Assembly (NCBI RefSeq): GCF_036192275.1
Contig: NZ_CP108088.1
Coordinates: forward strand, 6,759,501-6,823,500
Length of the DNA: 64,000 nt
DNA from: Streptomyces sp. NBC_00250
Lineage (GTDB): Bacteria; Actinomycetota; Actinomycetes; Streptomycetales; Streptomycetaceae
Direction of reading: 5' to 3'
The notes beneath the pieces were generated by a model, which saw only the letters and a program-made list of their open reading frames with translations, did no database searches and was not told where the DNA came from. Of this stretch, positions 34,074 to 42,751 are shown one piece after another (within the stretch, counting starts at the first letter, position 1; each line of letters begins with the position of its first letter). A program made the translations under genes and the position numbers.

Positions 34074-35003
34074 TCACGCCCTGTCCGCGACGCGCTCGCC
34101 GAGGAGGCCTTGTGGCCGGGCGAGGAGTACGACGATGAGGAGTACGAAGGCCCAGACGTCGGCCCAGGACTGGCCGCCGAGCTGCTGCATGCCGGGGACG
34201 TGGCTGATGTACGCCGTCGCCAGGGTCTCGGCGACACCGAGGACGACTCCGCCGATCATGGCTCCGTAGATGTTGCCGATGCCGCCGAGGACCGCGGCCG
34301 TGAAGGCCTTGAGTCCGAGGAGGAAGCCCATCTTGTAGTCGACGACGCCGTACTTGAGGCCGTAGGCGACGGCGCCGACGGCGGCCATCGCGGCGCCGAG
34401 GGCGAACGCGATCATGATGATGCGGTCGGTGTTGACGCCCATGAGCTTCGCGGTGTCCGGGTCCTGCGCCGTGGCCTGCATGCCGCGCCCGGTGCGGGTG
34501 CGCATGACGAAGAAGGCGAGGAAGGCCATGCAGACGGGGGCGGCGATCAGGAGGAAGACGTCGCCGGTCTGGATGGTGACCGGGCCGAGCTCGATCGGGC
34601 CGCCGGGGATCTGCGGGAAGGTCCGGGCGGACTTCGCCTCGGGGTACTTGGCCCAGACGATCTGCTGGAGGGCCAGCGAGAGGCCGATGGCCGTGATGAG
34701 CGGGGCGAGGCGTGGGCCACCGCGGAGCGGACGGTACGCGAGCCGTTCCGCGCCGACGGCTATCGTCGTCGCGACGAGAATGGCACCGATGATCATGAGG
34801 GGCAGTGCGACCCACATGGTGGTGCCGCCGGGCAGGATGAGCCAGACCGTGAGCGCCCCGAAGCCGCCGGTCATGAAGATCTCGCCATGGGCGAAGTTGA
34901 TGAGCTGGACGATGCCGTAGACCATCGTGTAGCCGACGGCGACGAGCCCGTACATGGATCCCAGTAGCAGGCCGTTGACCAGCTGCTGCGGCAGTTCGTT
35001 CAC
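34074..35003 (-). CDS. livH: Branched-chain amino acid ABC transporter permease LivH
   Basis: The 309-residue permease has the LivH start (NELPQQLVNGLLLGSMYGLVAVG written in part: LVNGLLLGSMYGL), the segment YGIVQLINFAHGEIF and about eight hydrophobic helices. GTG 35003 is chosen because GGAGG lies 8 nt upstream on the coding strand and homologues begin here. An in-frame ATG at 35039 would add 12 polar residues. A hairpin separates it from livK. Confidence 0.92.
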   Translation of the reverse strand: MNELPQQLVNGLLLGSMYGLVAVGYTMVYGIVQLINFAHGEIFMTGGFGALTVWLILPGGTTMWVALPLMIIGAILVATTIAVGAERLAYRPLRGGPRLAPLITAIGLSLALQQIVWAKYPEAKSARTFPQIPGGPIELGPVTIQTGDVFLLIAAPVCMAFLAFFVMRTRTGRGMQATAQDPDTAKLMGVNTDRIIMIAFALGAAMAAVGAVAYGLKYGVVDYKMGFLLGLKAFTAAVLGGIGNIYGAMIGGVVLGVAETLATAYISHVPGMQQLGGQSWADVWAFVLLIVVLLARPQGLLGERVADRA

Positions 35004-35037
35004 CGCATTGTCCTCCGAGACTTTCGACGGATGTGAC

Positions 35038-35073
35038 ACCGCGCGGGGAGCCAGGTGCGGCCCCCCGCGCGGT
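35038..35073 (-). terminator. Intercistronic stem-loop between livK and livH
   Basis: Perfect 11-bp arms (ACCGCGCGGGG and CCCCGCGCGGT) enclose a loop that can pair further. Such structures after binding-protein genes usually stabilise or partly terminate the message, giving more LivK than permease. Confidence 0.75.
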
Positions 35074-35100
35074 GAAGGTGGTGCTGAGTGGTGGGGTTGA

Positions 35101-36336
35101 TCAGCCGCCGAAGGTGCCGGACTTGACCGGCTTGAAGGCGCCGCCCTCGACCTTGTAGACCGTCAGCTGCTTGTTGGTGGTGTCACCGAACTCGTCGAAG
35201 GCGACCGAACCGGTCACGCCCTCGAAGGAGACGCCCTGCATGGCCTCGACGACCTTGGCGCGCTCGGGGACCTTGCCGCCGTTGCCCTCGGTGGCCTTCT
35301 TGACGGCCTCGATGATCGCCCAGGTCGAGTCGTAGGCGTAGCCGCCGTAGGCCTCGTAGGCCTCCTTGTAGTTCTCGGCCTTGTAGTTGGCCAGGAACTC
35401 CTTGGCGGAGGGGAGGGTCTCGATCGGCGCGCCGACCGAGGTGGCGATGTCGCCGTCGGCCGCGGCCGGGCTGGCGAGCTTCACGTACTCGGGGCTGAAG
35501 ATCGCGTCGCCGCCGACGACGGTGACCTTCGCGCCGGCCGCCTTGATCTGCTTGGCCAGCGGGCCGCCGGCCGGGTACTCGCCACCGTAGTAGACGACGT
35601 CGGCGCCGGAGCTCTTCACCTGGGTGGCGACGGCGCTGAAGTCCTTGGTGTCCGGGTTGATGTGCTGCGTGCCGACGACCTTGCCGCCGAGCTTCTCGAA
35701 CTCGCCCTTGAAGGTGCCCGCGAGGCCGGCGCCGTAGGTCTTCTTGTCGTCGATGATGAAGGCCTTGGTCTTCTTGGCCTCCTTGAAGACGTACTGGGCG
35801 GCGAACGGGCCCTGGATGGCGTCCGTGGTGGCGGTGCGGAAGTACGACTTGTAGCCGCGCTTCTTCTCGCCGCCGCTCCAGTTGATGCCCTGGCTCAGCG
35901 ACGGGTTGGTGTTGGCCGGGGAGACCTGCACCAGCTTCGCGTCGTCGAAGACCTTCTGCATGGACTCGGCGACGCCGGAGTTCAGCGGGCCGACGACGCC
36001 GAGGACGGACTTGTCGGCGACGAACTTGGTGGCGTTCTGCTGGCCGGAGGAGGGCTGCGCCTGGTCGTCCAGGGACTCCAGCTTGAAGGTGACGCCCTTG
36101 ACGTAGGACTTCTTGTTGGCCGTCTTGACCGCCAGGTCGGCCGAGTTCTTGATGCCGAGGCCGAGGGCCGACAGCTCGCCCGTGAGGGGCGCGTCGAGAC
36201 CGATGGTCACGGTGACGTTGCCGCCGTCACCGTTCTCGGCGGCGCCACCCTTGTCGTCGCGCGAACCACAGGCGGTGAGGGTGAGTGCTCCCGCGGTGAC
36301 CGCGGTGGTGAGTATGAGCATCGAACGGTTTCGCAC
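35101..36336 (-). CDS. livK: Branched-chain amino acid ABC transporter substrate-binding lipoprotein LivK
   Basis: The 411-residue protein has a lipoprotein signal ending LTLTAC (Cys23) and a periplasmic-binding-fold receptor domain (TIGLDAPLTGELSALG, GVVGPLNSGVAESM, YGGEYPAGGPLAKQ). It captures branched-chain amino acids or amides at the outer face of the membrane and hands them to LivHM. It is the first gene of the operon. The 480-bp region upstream should carry the promoter. Confidence 0.93.
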   Translation of the reverse strand: MRNRSMLILTTAVTAGALTLTACGSRDDKGGAAENGDGGNVTVTIGLDAPLTGELSALGLGIKNSADLAVKTANKKSYVKGVTFKLESLDDQAQPSSGQQNATKFVADKSVLGVVGPLNSGVAESMQKVFDDAKLVQVSPANTNPSLSQGINWSGGEKKRGYKSYFRTATTDAIQGPFAAQYVFKEAKKTKAFIIDDKKTYGAGLAGTFKGEFEKLGGKVVGTQHINPDTKDFSAVATQVKSSGADVVYYGGEYPAGGPLAKQIKAAGAKVTVVGGDAIFSPEYVKLASPAAADGDIATSVGAPIETLPSAKEFLANYKAENYKEAYEAYGGYAYDSTWAIIEAVKKATEGNGGKVPERAKVVEAMQGVSFEGVTGSVAFDEFGDTTNKQLTVYKVEGGAFKPVKSGTFGG

Positions 36337-36816
36337 GAAGGGTCCTTTCCCTGGCGCGGCCCCCTCGGATGAGGCGGTGCCGTGAAGCTGCGGAGCGAGG
36401 GGTGCCGTTTTGGAACGCCGGGCCGTACTGGAGTTGGTACAGGGCCGTGCAGTAGAACGCGCCCGGCGGCGCGGTGACTGGCGGTGACTCTAAGCGCAGG
36501 TGGGGAGGGTCGGGGAGCGCCGAGGACAGGATGTGACTGTCTTGTTATGCCGACGGGGAAAGAGTGTGCGCGTCGCCTGGGAAAACCAGGACATAGAGGT
36601 CTGTAATGCGGTGTTCACATAGTGAGAACGCGCAGTTCCGCTAAGGGGCTTGAGCGATTCTTGGTACTGACGGTCCGCTCAGCGGACTCTCCGGATATCG
36701 GACAACGGCAGAAACCTGAGCGGACGAACCGGCCCCTCCGCTTCGGTATGCGCCACATCTTGTGCATGTGACACAGCGTGACGAAATCGGGGGTGGAGGG
36801 CCGCTCGGGAACGCCG
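36337..36816. other. Long non-coding region upstream of livK
   Basis: No credible ORF or RNA gene is seen. It holds several short inverted repeats: GACAG/CTGTC (36525-36541), CCTGG/CCAGG around GAAAA (36576-36590), TCACATAGTGA (36615-36625) and TCCGCT-C-AGCGGA (36674-36686). These are likely regulatory elements of the liv operon, but I cannot assign a regulator. Confidence 0.5.
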
Positions 36817-36846
36817 AAGGGGCGGCACCCGTAGGTGCCGCCCCTT
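36817..36846 (-). terminator. Terminator downstream of the thioesterase gene
   Basis: AAGGGGCGGCACC and its exact 13-bp complement enclose a 4-nt loop (CGTA), 38 bp past the thioesterase stop. Confidence 0.88.
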
Positions 36847-36883
36847 GGTCGTGCGTCGCTGGTCAGACCGCCTGTGTCACCGC

Positions 36884-37378
36884 TCAGGCGTTCCGGGTGT
36901 CCGGAATGTTGGACGCGTCCTTCGCGGTGACCTCACGCAGCAGACACGTCAGCCGCGCCGTGCACACCCGCTTGTCCTGCTCGTCGGTGATCACGATCTC
37001 GTACGTGGCGGTCGACCGCCCGCGGTGCACCGGCGTCGCCACGCCGGTCACCAGACCGCTGCGCACCCCGCGGTGATGGGTGCAGTTCAGGTCGACGCCC
37101 ACCGCGATCTTCGACACCCCGCCGTGCAGCATCGAGCCGATCGAGCCCAGCGTCTCCGCGAGCACGGCCGAGGCGCCGCCGTGCAGCAGACCGTACGGCT
37201 GGGTGTTGCCCTCCACCGGCATGGTGCCGACGACCCGCTCGGCGGAGGCCTCGAGGATCTGGACTCCCATCCGGTTCCCCAGGTGCCCGGCCGAGAAGAG
37301 CGCCGGGAGGTCGACACCCAGCGCCGCGTACTCGTCGAGGACCTCCTGCGGGAACTTCACGTGCTGCTGCTCACCCAT
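36884..37378 (-). CDS. PaaI-type hotdog thioesterase
   Basis: The 164-residue protein is a hotdog-fold acyl-CoA thioesterase of the PaaI/YbgC-like group (NTQPYGLLHGGASAVLAETLGS, with the conserved HGG). It should hydrolyse aryl- or acyl-CoA esters. A possible RBS is weak. ATG 37378 is the only sensible start for a domain of this size. It is 65 bp downstream of the molybdopterin oxidoreductase gene on the same strand. Confidence 0.87.
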   Translation of the reverse strand: MGEQQHVKFPQEVLDEYAALGVDLPALFSAGHLGNRMGVQILEASAERVVGTMPVEGNTQPYGLLHGGASAVLAETLGSIGSMLHGGVSKIAVGVDLNCTHHRGVRSGLVTGVATPVHRGRSTATYEIVITDEQDKRVCTARLTCLLREVTAKDASNIPDTRNA

Positions 37379-37443
37379 GCCCGGCTCCGTTCGTTTCGTA
37401 CGTCTTCGTACGGCTGGTCTTCCTGAGCTGCCTGAGCAAACGC

Positions 37444-39726
37444 TTAGGCGGAGGCGGATTCTTCCAGACGGACGATCACGGACTTGCTCGCGGGGGTGTT
37501 GCTGACGTCCGCCGTCGACTCCAGCGGCACCAGTACGTTCGTCTCCGGGTAGTAGGCCGCGGCGCAGCCCCGGGACGTCGGGTAGTGCACCACCCGGAAG
37601 CCGGGAGCCCGCCGCTCGCTGCCGTCCGTCCACTCGCTCACCAGGTCCGCGTACGCCCCGTCTGCGAAGCCCAGAGCGGCCGCGTCCTCGGGATGGACCA
37701 GGACGACCCGGCGGCCCCCCTTGATGCCCCGGTAGCGGTCGTCGAGGCCGTAGATCGTGGTGTTGTACTGGTCGTGCGAGCGCAGCGTCTGCAGCAGCAG
37801 CCGGCCCTCCGGCACCCTCGGGTACTCCACGGGCGCCGCCGTGAAATTGGCCTTGCCGGTCTTCGTCGGGAAGCGGCGCTCGTCGCGCGGTCCGTGCGGC
37901 AAGCGGAAGCCGCCCGCGTTCGCCGCCAGACGGGCGTTGAAGTCCTCGAAACCGGGCACCACGCGCGCGATGCGGTCCCGGATCGTGGCGTAGTCGGCCT
38001 CGAACTCCTCCCAGGGCGTGGCCGATCCGTCGCCCAGGACGGCGCGGGCCATCCGCGCCACGATCGCCGGCTCGGACAGCAGGTGCGGGCTCGCGGGCGG
38101 CAGATTGCCCCGCGAGGCGTGCACCAGGCTCATCGAGTCCTCGACCGTCACGAACTGCTTGCCGCTCGCCTGCACGTCCTTGTCGGTACGGCCGAGCGTG
38201 GGCAGGATCAGCGCGCGCGTGCCCGTGACCGCGTGCGAGCGGTTCAGCTTCGTCGAGACGTGGACGGTCAGCCGGGCACGGCGCATCGCCGCCTCCGTCA
38301 CCTCCGTGTCGGGCGTCGCCCCCACGAAGTTGCCGCCCATCGCGAAGAACACCTTCGCCTCGCCGTCCCGCAGCGCCTGGATGGACCGGACCACGTCGAA
38401 GCCGTGGTGGCGCGGCGAGACGATCCCGAACTCCTTGTCCAGGGCGTCGAGGAAGGCGGGCGCGGGCCGCTCGAAGATCCCCATCGTGCGGTCGCCCTGC
38501 ACGTTCGAATGGCCGCGCACCGGGCAGACCCCGGCGCCCGGCCGGCCGATGTTGCCGCGCAGCAGGAGGAAGTTGACGACCTCGCGGATCGTCGGCACCG
38601 AGTGCTTGTGCTGGGTGAGGCCCATCGCCCAGCACACGACGGTCCGCTCGGAGGCGAGCACCATCTCCAGGGCCCGCTCGATCTCGGAGCGGTCCAGACC
38701 GGTCGCGGCGAGGGTCTCGTCCCAGTCGGCCTCCTTGGCCGCCGCCACGAACTCCTCGTAGCCGTGGGTGTGTTCGCGTACGAACTCCTCGTCGACCGCC
38801 CCGGCCGTCTCCAGGACCAGCTTGTTGAGGAGCCGGAAGAGGGCCTGGTCGCCGCCGATCCGGATCTGGAGGAAGAGGTCGTTGAGCGCGGCACCCTTGA
38901 GCATGCCCTGCGGGGTCTGCGGGTTCTTGAACCGCTCCAGGCCCGCCTCGGGCAGCGGATTGACCGAGATGATCCGCGCGCCGCCCGCCTTGGCCTTCTC
39001 CAGGGCCGACAGCATGCGCGGGTGGTTCGTGCCGGGGTTCTGCCCGGCCACGATGATCAGGTCCGCCCGGTGCAGGTCCTCAAGGGAGACACTGCCCTTG
39101 CCGATGCCGATGGTCTCCGTCAGCGCCGACCCCGAGGACTCGTGGCACATGTTGGAGCAGTCCGGCAGGTTGTTCGTACCGAACTCGCGGGCGAAGAGCT
39201 GCAGCAGGAACGCCGCCTCGTTGCTCGTCCGCCCCGAGGTGTAGAAGAGCGCCTCGTCGGGCGAGGCGAGCGCCCGCAGCTCCTCCGCCAGGATCGCGAA
39301 GGCCCGCTCCCAGGTCACCGGCTCGTACCGGTCGCCGCCCTCCGGCAGCAGCATCGGCTCGGTGATCCGGCCCTGCTGGCCGAGCCAGTACCCGCTGCGG
39401 GTCGCCAGGTCCGCCAGCGGGTGCGCGGCGAAGAACTCCGGGGTCACCCGGCGCAGCGTCGCCTCCTCGGCGACCGCCTTCGCGCCGTTCTCGCAGAACT
39501 CCGCCACATGCCGCTTGTCCCCTTCGGGCCAGGCGCAGCCGGGACAGTCGAAGCCGTCCTTCTGGTTGACCTTGAGCAGGGTCCGCGCGGTGCGCCGCAG
39601 CCCCATCTGCTCCTGGGCGATCCGCAGGGTGTGCCCGATGGCGGGCAGCCCGGCGGCGGCGTGCTGCGGCGGCGTGACCTGCGGTGCGTCCTGGACCGGG
39701 TCGCCGACCGGCGGCTTGCTGACCAT
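37444..39726 (-). CDS. Molybdopterin-dependent oxidoreductase (FdhF/YjgC-like alpha subunit)
   Basis: The 760-residue protein belongs to the single-subunit formate-dehydrogenase-like group of the DMSO reductase family (TIGR01701 type). Its N-terminal cysteines (CPGCAWPEGDKRHVAEFC) deviate from the usual four-Cys Fe-S cluster. Later motifs include NMCHESSG, AGQNPGTNHPRM and GNIGRPGAGVCPVRGHSNVQG, as expected for molybdopterin binding. The physiological substrate of this group is uncertain. It is divergent from polA. Confidence 0.88.
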   Translation of the reverse strand: MVSKPPVGDPVQDAPQVTPPQHAAAGLPAIGHTLRIAQEQMGLRRTARTLLKVNQKDGFDCPGCAWPEGDKRHVAEFCENGAKAVAEEATLRRVTPEFFAAHPLADLATRSGYWLGQQGRITEPMLLPEGGDRYEPVTWERAFAILAEELRALASPDEALFYTSGRTSNEAAFLLQLFAREFGTNNLPDCSNMCHESSGSALTETIGIGKGSVSLEDLHRADLIIVAGQNPGTNHPRMLSALEKAKAGGARIISVNPLPEAGLERFKNPQTPQGMLKGAALNDLFLQIRIGGDQALFRLLNKLVLETAGAVDEEFVREHTHGYEEFVAAAKEADWDETLAATGLDRSEIERALEMVLASERTVVCWAMGLTQHKHSVPTIREVVNFLLLRGNIGRPGAGVCPVRGHSNVQGDRTMGIFERPAPAFLDALDKEFGIVSPRHHGFDVVRSIQALRDGEAKVFFAMGGNFVGATPDTEVTEAAMRRARLTVHVSTKLNRSHAVTGTRALILPTLGRTDKDVQASGKQFVTVEDSMSLVHASRGNLPPASPHLLSEPAIVARMARAVLGDGSATPWEEFEADYATIRDRIARVVPGFEDFNARLAANAGGFRLPHGPRDERRFPTKTGKANFTAAPVEYPRVPEGRLLLQTLRSHDQYNTTIYGLDDRYRGIKGGRRVVLVHPEDAAALGFADGAYADLVSEWTDGSERRAPGFRVVHYPTSRGCAAAYYPETNVLVPLESTADVSNTPASKSVIVRLEESASA

Positions 39727-39831
39727 CGCGCTCTCCCTTGAGCGGTAATCCTGCGGCGTACGTCTCCGATCCTGTCACGCGGTGGCGACAGCCCGGCACC
39801 CCGCCGGTGCGGGCGGGATCGGTGGGCGGGA

Positions 39832-39854
39832 TTGTCAGTCGTCCGTGGCAGGAT
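39832..39854 (+). promoter_or_regulatory. RecA-NDp-like promoter of polA
   Basis: TTGTCAGTCGT, six bases, then CAGGAT. The actinobacterial DNA-damage promoter consensus (RecA-NDp, bound through PafBC) is TTGTCAGTGGC-N6-TAGGGT. The first eight bases match exactly and the spacing is identical. The -10 matches at four of six bases. It ends 6 nt before the GTG start, which implies a leaderless mRNA. Confidence 0.6.
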
Positions 39855-39860
39855 CGTCAT

Positions 39861-42572
39861 GTGGCCGAGACAGCATCGAAGAACCCCGCAGACACCCGCC
39901 CCCGCCTGCTCCTCATGGACGGGCACTCGCTCGCGTACCGGGCGTTCTTCGCGCTGCCCGCGGAGAACTTCACCACCGCGACCGGACAGCCGACGAACGC
40001 GATCTACGGGTTCGCCTCGATGCTGGCGAACACGCTGCGCGACGAGGCGCCCACGCACTTCGCCGTCGCCTTCGACGTGTCCCGCAAGACCTGGCGGTCC
40101 GAGGAGTTCCCGGAGTACAAGGCGAACCGCTCCAAGACCCCCGACGAGTTCAAGGGGCAGGTCGAGCTGATCGGCGAGCTCCTCGACGCGATGAACGCGC
40201 CGCGCTTCGCCGTCGACGGCTTCGAGGCCGACGACGTCATCGCGACCCTCGCCACCCAGGCCGAGGCCGCGGGCTTCGAGGTCCTGATCGTCACCGGCGA
40301 CCGGGACTCGTTCCAGCTGGTCTCCGACCACACCACGGTGCTCTACCCGACCAAGGGCGTCTCCGAGCTCACCCGCTTCACCCCGGAGAAGGTCCAGGAG
40401 AAGTACGGACTGACCCCCTCGCAGTACCCCGACTTCGCGGCCCTGCGCGGCGACCCGTCGGACAACCTGCCCGGCATCCCCGGAGTCGGCGAGAAGACCG
40501 CCGCCAAGTGGATCAACCAGTTCGGTTCCTTCGACGAGCTCGTCGAGCGCGCCGAGGAGGTCAAGGGCAAGGCCGGGCAGAACTTCCGTGACCACCTGGA
40601 ATCGGTCAAGCTCAACCGTCGCCTGACCGCGATGGTCACCGACGTCGAGCTGCCGAAGGGCGTGACCGACCTCGCCCGCGAGCCGTACGACCGCGGGGCC
40701 GTCGCCCTCGTCCTCGACACCCTGGAGATCCGCAACCCCTCGCTGCGCGAGCGGCTCCTCGCCGTCGACCCGGGCGCCGCCGAGGACACCGCCCCGGCCC
40801 CGGAGGCGGGCGTCGAGATCGACGGCACCGTCCTCGGCGCCGGCGAGCTCGCCCCCTGGCTCGCCGAGCACGGCACCGAACCCCTCGGCATCGCCACCGT
40901 CGACAGCTGGGCCCTCGGCACGGGGAACGTCGGCGAGATCGCCCTCGCCGCCGCCGGAGGCGCCGCCGCCTGGTTCGAGCCGAGCACGCTCGACGAGGCC
41001 GACGAGCAGGCCTGGGCCGCCTGGATCGCCGATGCCGACCGGCCGAAGGTCATGCACAACGCCAAGGGCGCCATGCGGGTCTTCCCCGAGCACGGCTGGA
41101 GCATCGCGGGCGTCACCATGGACACCGCTCTCGCCGCCTACCTCGTCAAGCCCGGCCGGCGCTCCTTCGCGCTCGACGCACTCTCCGTCGAGTACCTCCA
41201 CCGCGAGCTCGCCCCCGCGGCCGCCGCCGACGGCCAGCTCGCCTTCGGCGCCGACGACACCGCCGAGGCCGAGGCCCTCATGACCCAGGCGCGGGCCGTC
41301 CTCGACCTCGCCGTGGCCTTCGAGGAGAAGCTCGGCGAGGTCGGCGCACGTGACCTCCTCCACGAGGTCGAGCTGCCCACCTCCGCCCTCCTCGCCCGCC
41401 TGGAGCGGCACGGCATCGCAGCCGACCGCGACCACCTGGAGGCCATGGAGCAGCAGTTCGCCGGCGCCGTCCAGCAGGCCGTGAAGGAGGCGCACGCCTC
41501 CGTCGGCCACGAGTTCAACCTCGGCTCGCCCAAGCAGCTCCAGGAGGTCTTCTTCGGCGAGCTCAACCTGCCGAAGACCAAGAAGACCAAGACCGGATAC
41601 ACGACGGACGCGGACGCGCTCGCCTGGCTGGCCGGCCAGACCGAGCACGACCTGCCCGTCATCATGCTCCGCCACCGCGAGCAGGCCCGGCTGCGCTCCA
41701 CCGTCGAGGGCCTCATCAAGACCGTCGCCGCCGACGGCCGGATCCACACCACCTTCAGCCAGACCGTCGCCGCCACCGGCCGTCTCTCCTCCACCGACCC
41801 CAACCTGCAGAACGTGCCGGTACGGACGGACGAGGGCCGCGCCATCCGGCACGGCTTCGTCGTCGGCGAGGGCTTCGAGGCCCTCATGACCGCCGACTAC
41901 AGCCAGATCGAACTGCGCGTCATGGCCCACCTCTCCGAGGACGAGGGCCTCCTGGAGGCCTTCACCTCCGGCGAGGACCTCCACACCACGGTCGCCTCCC
42001 AGGTCTTCTCCGTCGAGCGGTCCGCCGTCGACGCCGAGATGCGCCGCAAGATCAAGGCCATGTCGTACGGCCTGGCCTACGGCCTCTCCGCCTTCGGCCT
42101 CTCCCAGCAGCTGAACATCGACCCGGGCGAGGCCCGCGGCCTGATGGACACCTACTTCGAGCGCTTCGGCGGGGTACGGGACTACCTGCGCCGGGTCGTC
42201 GACGAGGCCCGCGCCACCGGCTACACCGAGACGATGCTGGGCCGCCGCCGCTACCTGCCCGACCTCAACAGCGACAACCGCCAGCGCCGCGAGGCCGCCG
42301 AGCGGATGGCGCTCAACGCCCCGATCCAGGGCACGGCCGCCGACATCGTGAAGGTCGCCATGCTGAACGTCGACCGGGCGCTGACGGAAGCGGGCCTCGC
42401 CTCCCGCATGCTCCTCCAGGTCCACGACGAAATCGTGCTCGAACTCGCCCCCGGCGAGCGCGAGCAGGTCGAGGCCCTGGTGCGCGAGCAGATGTCGGCA
42501 GCGGCCGACCTCCGCGCCCCCCTCGACGTCTCGGTGGGCGTAGGCCACGACTGGGACTCCGCGGCCCACTGA
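39861..42572 (+). CDS. polA: DNA polymerase I
   Basis: The 903-residue enzyme has three domains. The 5'-3' exonuclease (about 12-180) shows LLLMDGHSLAYRAFFA and GVGEKTAAKW. A central 3'-5' exonuclease-like domain (about 310-480) lacks the catalytic Asp-x-Glu pair (the region reads ATVDSW), so proofreading is lost as in many Gram-positive PolA proteins. The polymerase domain has DYSQIELRVMAHLS, RRKIKAMSYGLAYGLS and QVHDEIVLE. It fills gaps and removes RNA primers. GTG 39861 has no Shine-Dalgarno sequence and lies at the expected transcription start of the damage-type promoter. Confidence 0.95.
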   Translation: MAETASKNPADTRPRLLLMDGHSLAYRAFFALPAENFTTATGQPTNAIYGFASMLANTLRDEAPTHFAVAFDVSRKTWRSEEFPEYKANRSKTPDEFKGQVELIGELLDAMNAPRFAVDGFEADDVIATLATQAEAAGFEVLIVTGDRDSFQLVSDHTTVLYPTKGVSELTRFTPEKVQEKYGLTPSQYPDFAALRGDPSDNLPGIPGVGEKTAAKWINQFGSFDELVERAEEVKGKAGQNFRDHLESVKLNRRLTAMVTDVELPKGVTDLAREPYDRGAVALVLDTLEIRNPSLRERLLAVDPGAAEDTAPAPEAGVEIDGTVLGAGELAPWLAEHGTEPLGIATVDSWALGTGNVGEIALAAAGGAAAWFEPSTLDEADEQAWAAWIADADRPKVMHNAKGAMRVFPEHGWSIAGVTMDTALAAYLVKPGRRSFALDALSVEYLHRELAPAAAADGQLAFGADDTAEAEALMTQARAVLDLAVAFEEKLGEVGARDLLHEVELPTSALLARLERHGIAADRDHLEAMEQQFAGAVQQAVKEAHASVGHEFNLGSPKQLQEVFFGELNLPKTKKTKTGYTTDADALAWLAGQTEHDLPVIMLRHREQARLRSTVEGLIKTVAADGRIHTTFSQTVAATGRLSSTDPNLQNVPVRTDEGRAIRHGFVVGEGFEALMTADYSQIELRVMAHLSEDEGLLEAFTSGEDLHTTVASQVFSVERSAVDAEMRRKIKAMSYGLAYGLSAFGLSQQLNIDPGEARGLMDTYFERFGGVRDYLRRVVDEARATGYTETMLGRRRYLPDLNSDNRQRREAAERMALNAPIQGTAADIVKVAMLNVDRALTEAGLASRMLLQVHDEIVLELAPGEREQVEALVREQMSAAADLRAPLDVSVGVGHDWDSAAH

Positions 42573-42751
42573 CGACGGAGCCCGGGGGAGGGCGGCCACA
42601 CGGAACGGCGCCCTCTGCCGGGCCCGGGCTTCCGGGCCTGAACCGGCACCACGGGGGCGCCGCGCAGGGGTGCGGGACCGGCCCCGGAAGCTGTGCGCCA
42701 GGTGGACCAGTAAGGGAGCGGGCCCAAGGCCCGGCTCCCGAAACTGGCAGC

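Noticed and set aside
36762..37076. Possible small gene upstream of the thioesterase region
   Set aside because: The frame runs through a terminator hairpin and antisense to the thioesterase gene and has no family features.
37444..39726. Selenocysteine-containing formate dehydrogenase
   Set aside because: No in-frame UGA is needed for the reading frame and the N-terminal cysteine pattern is that of the YjgC-like group.
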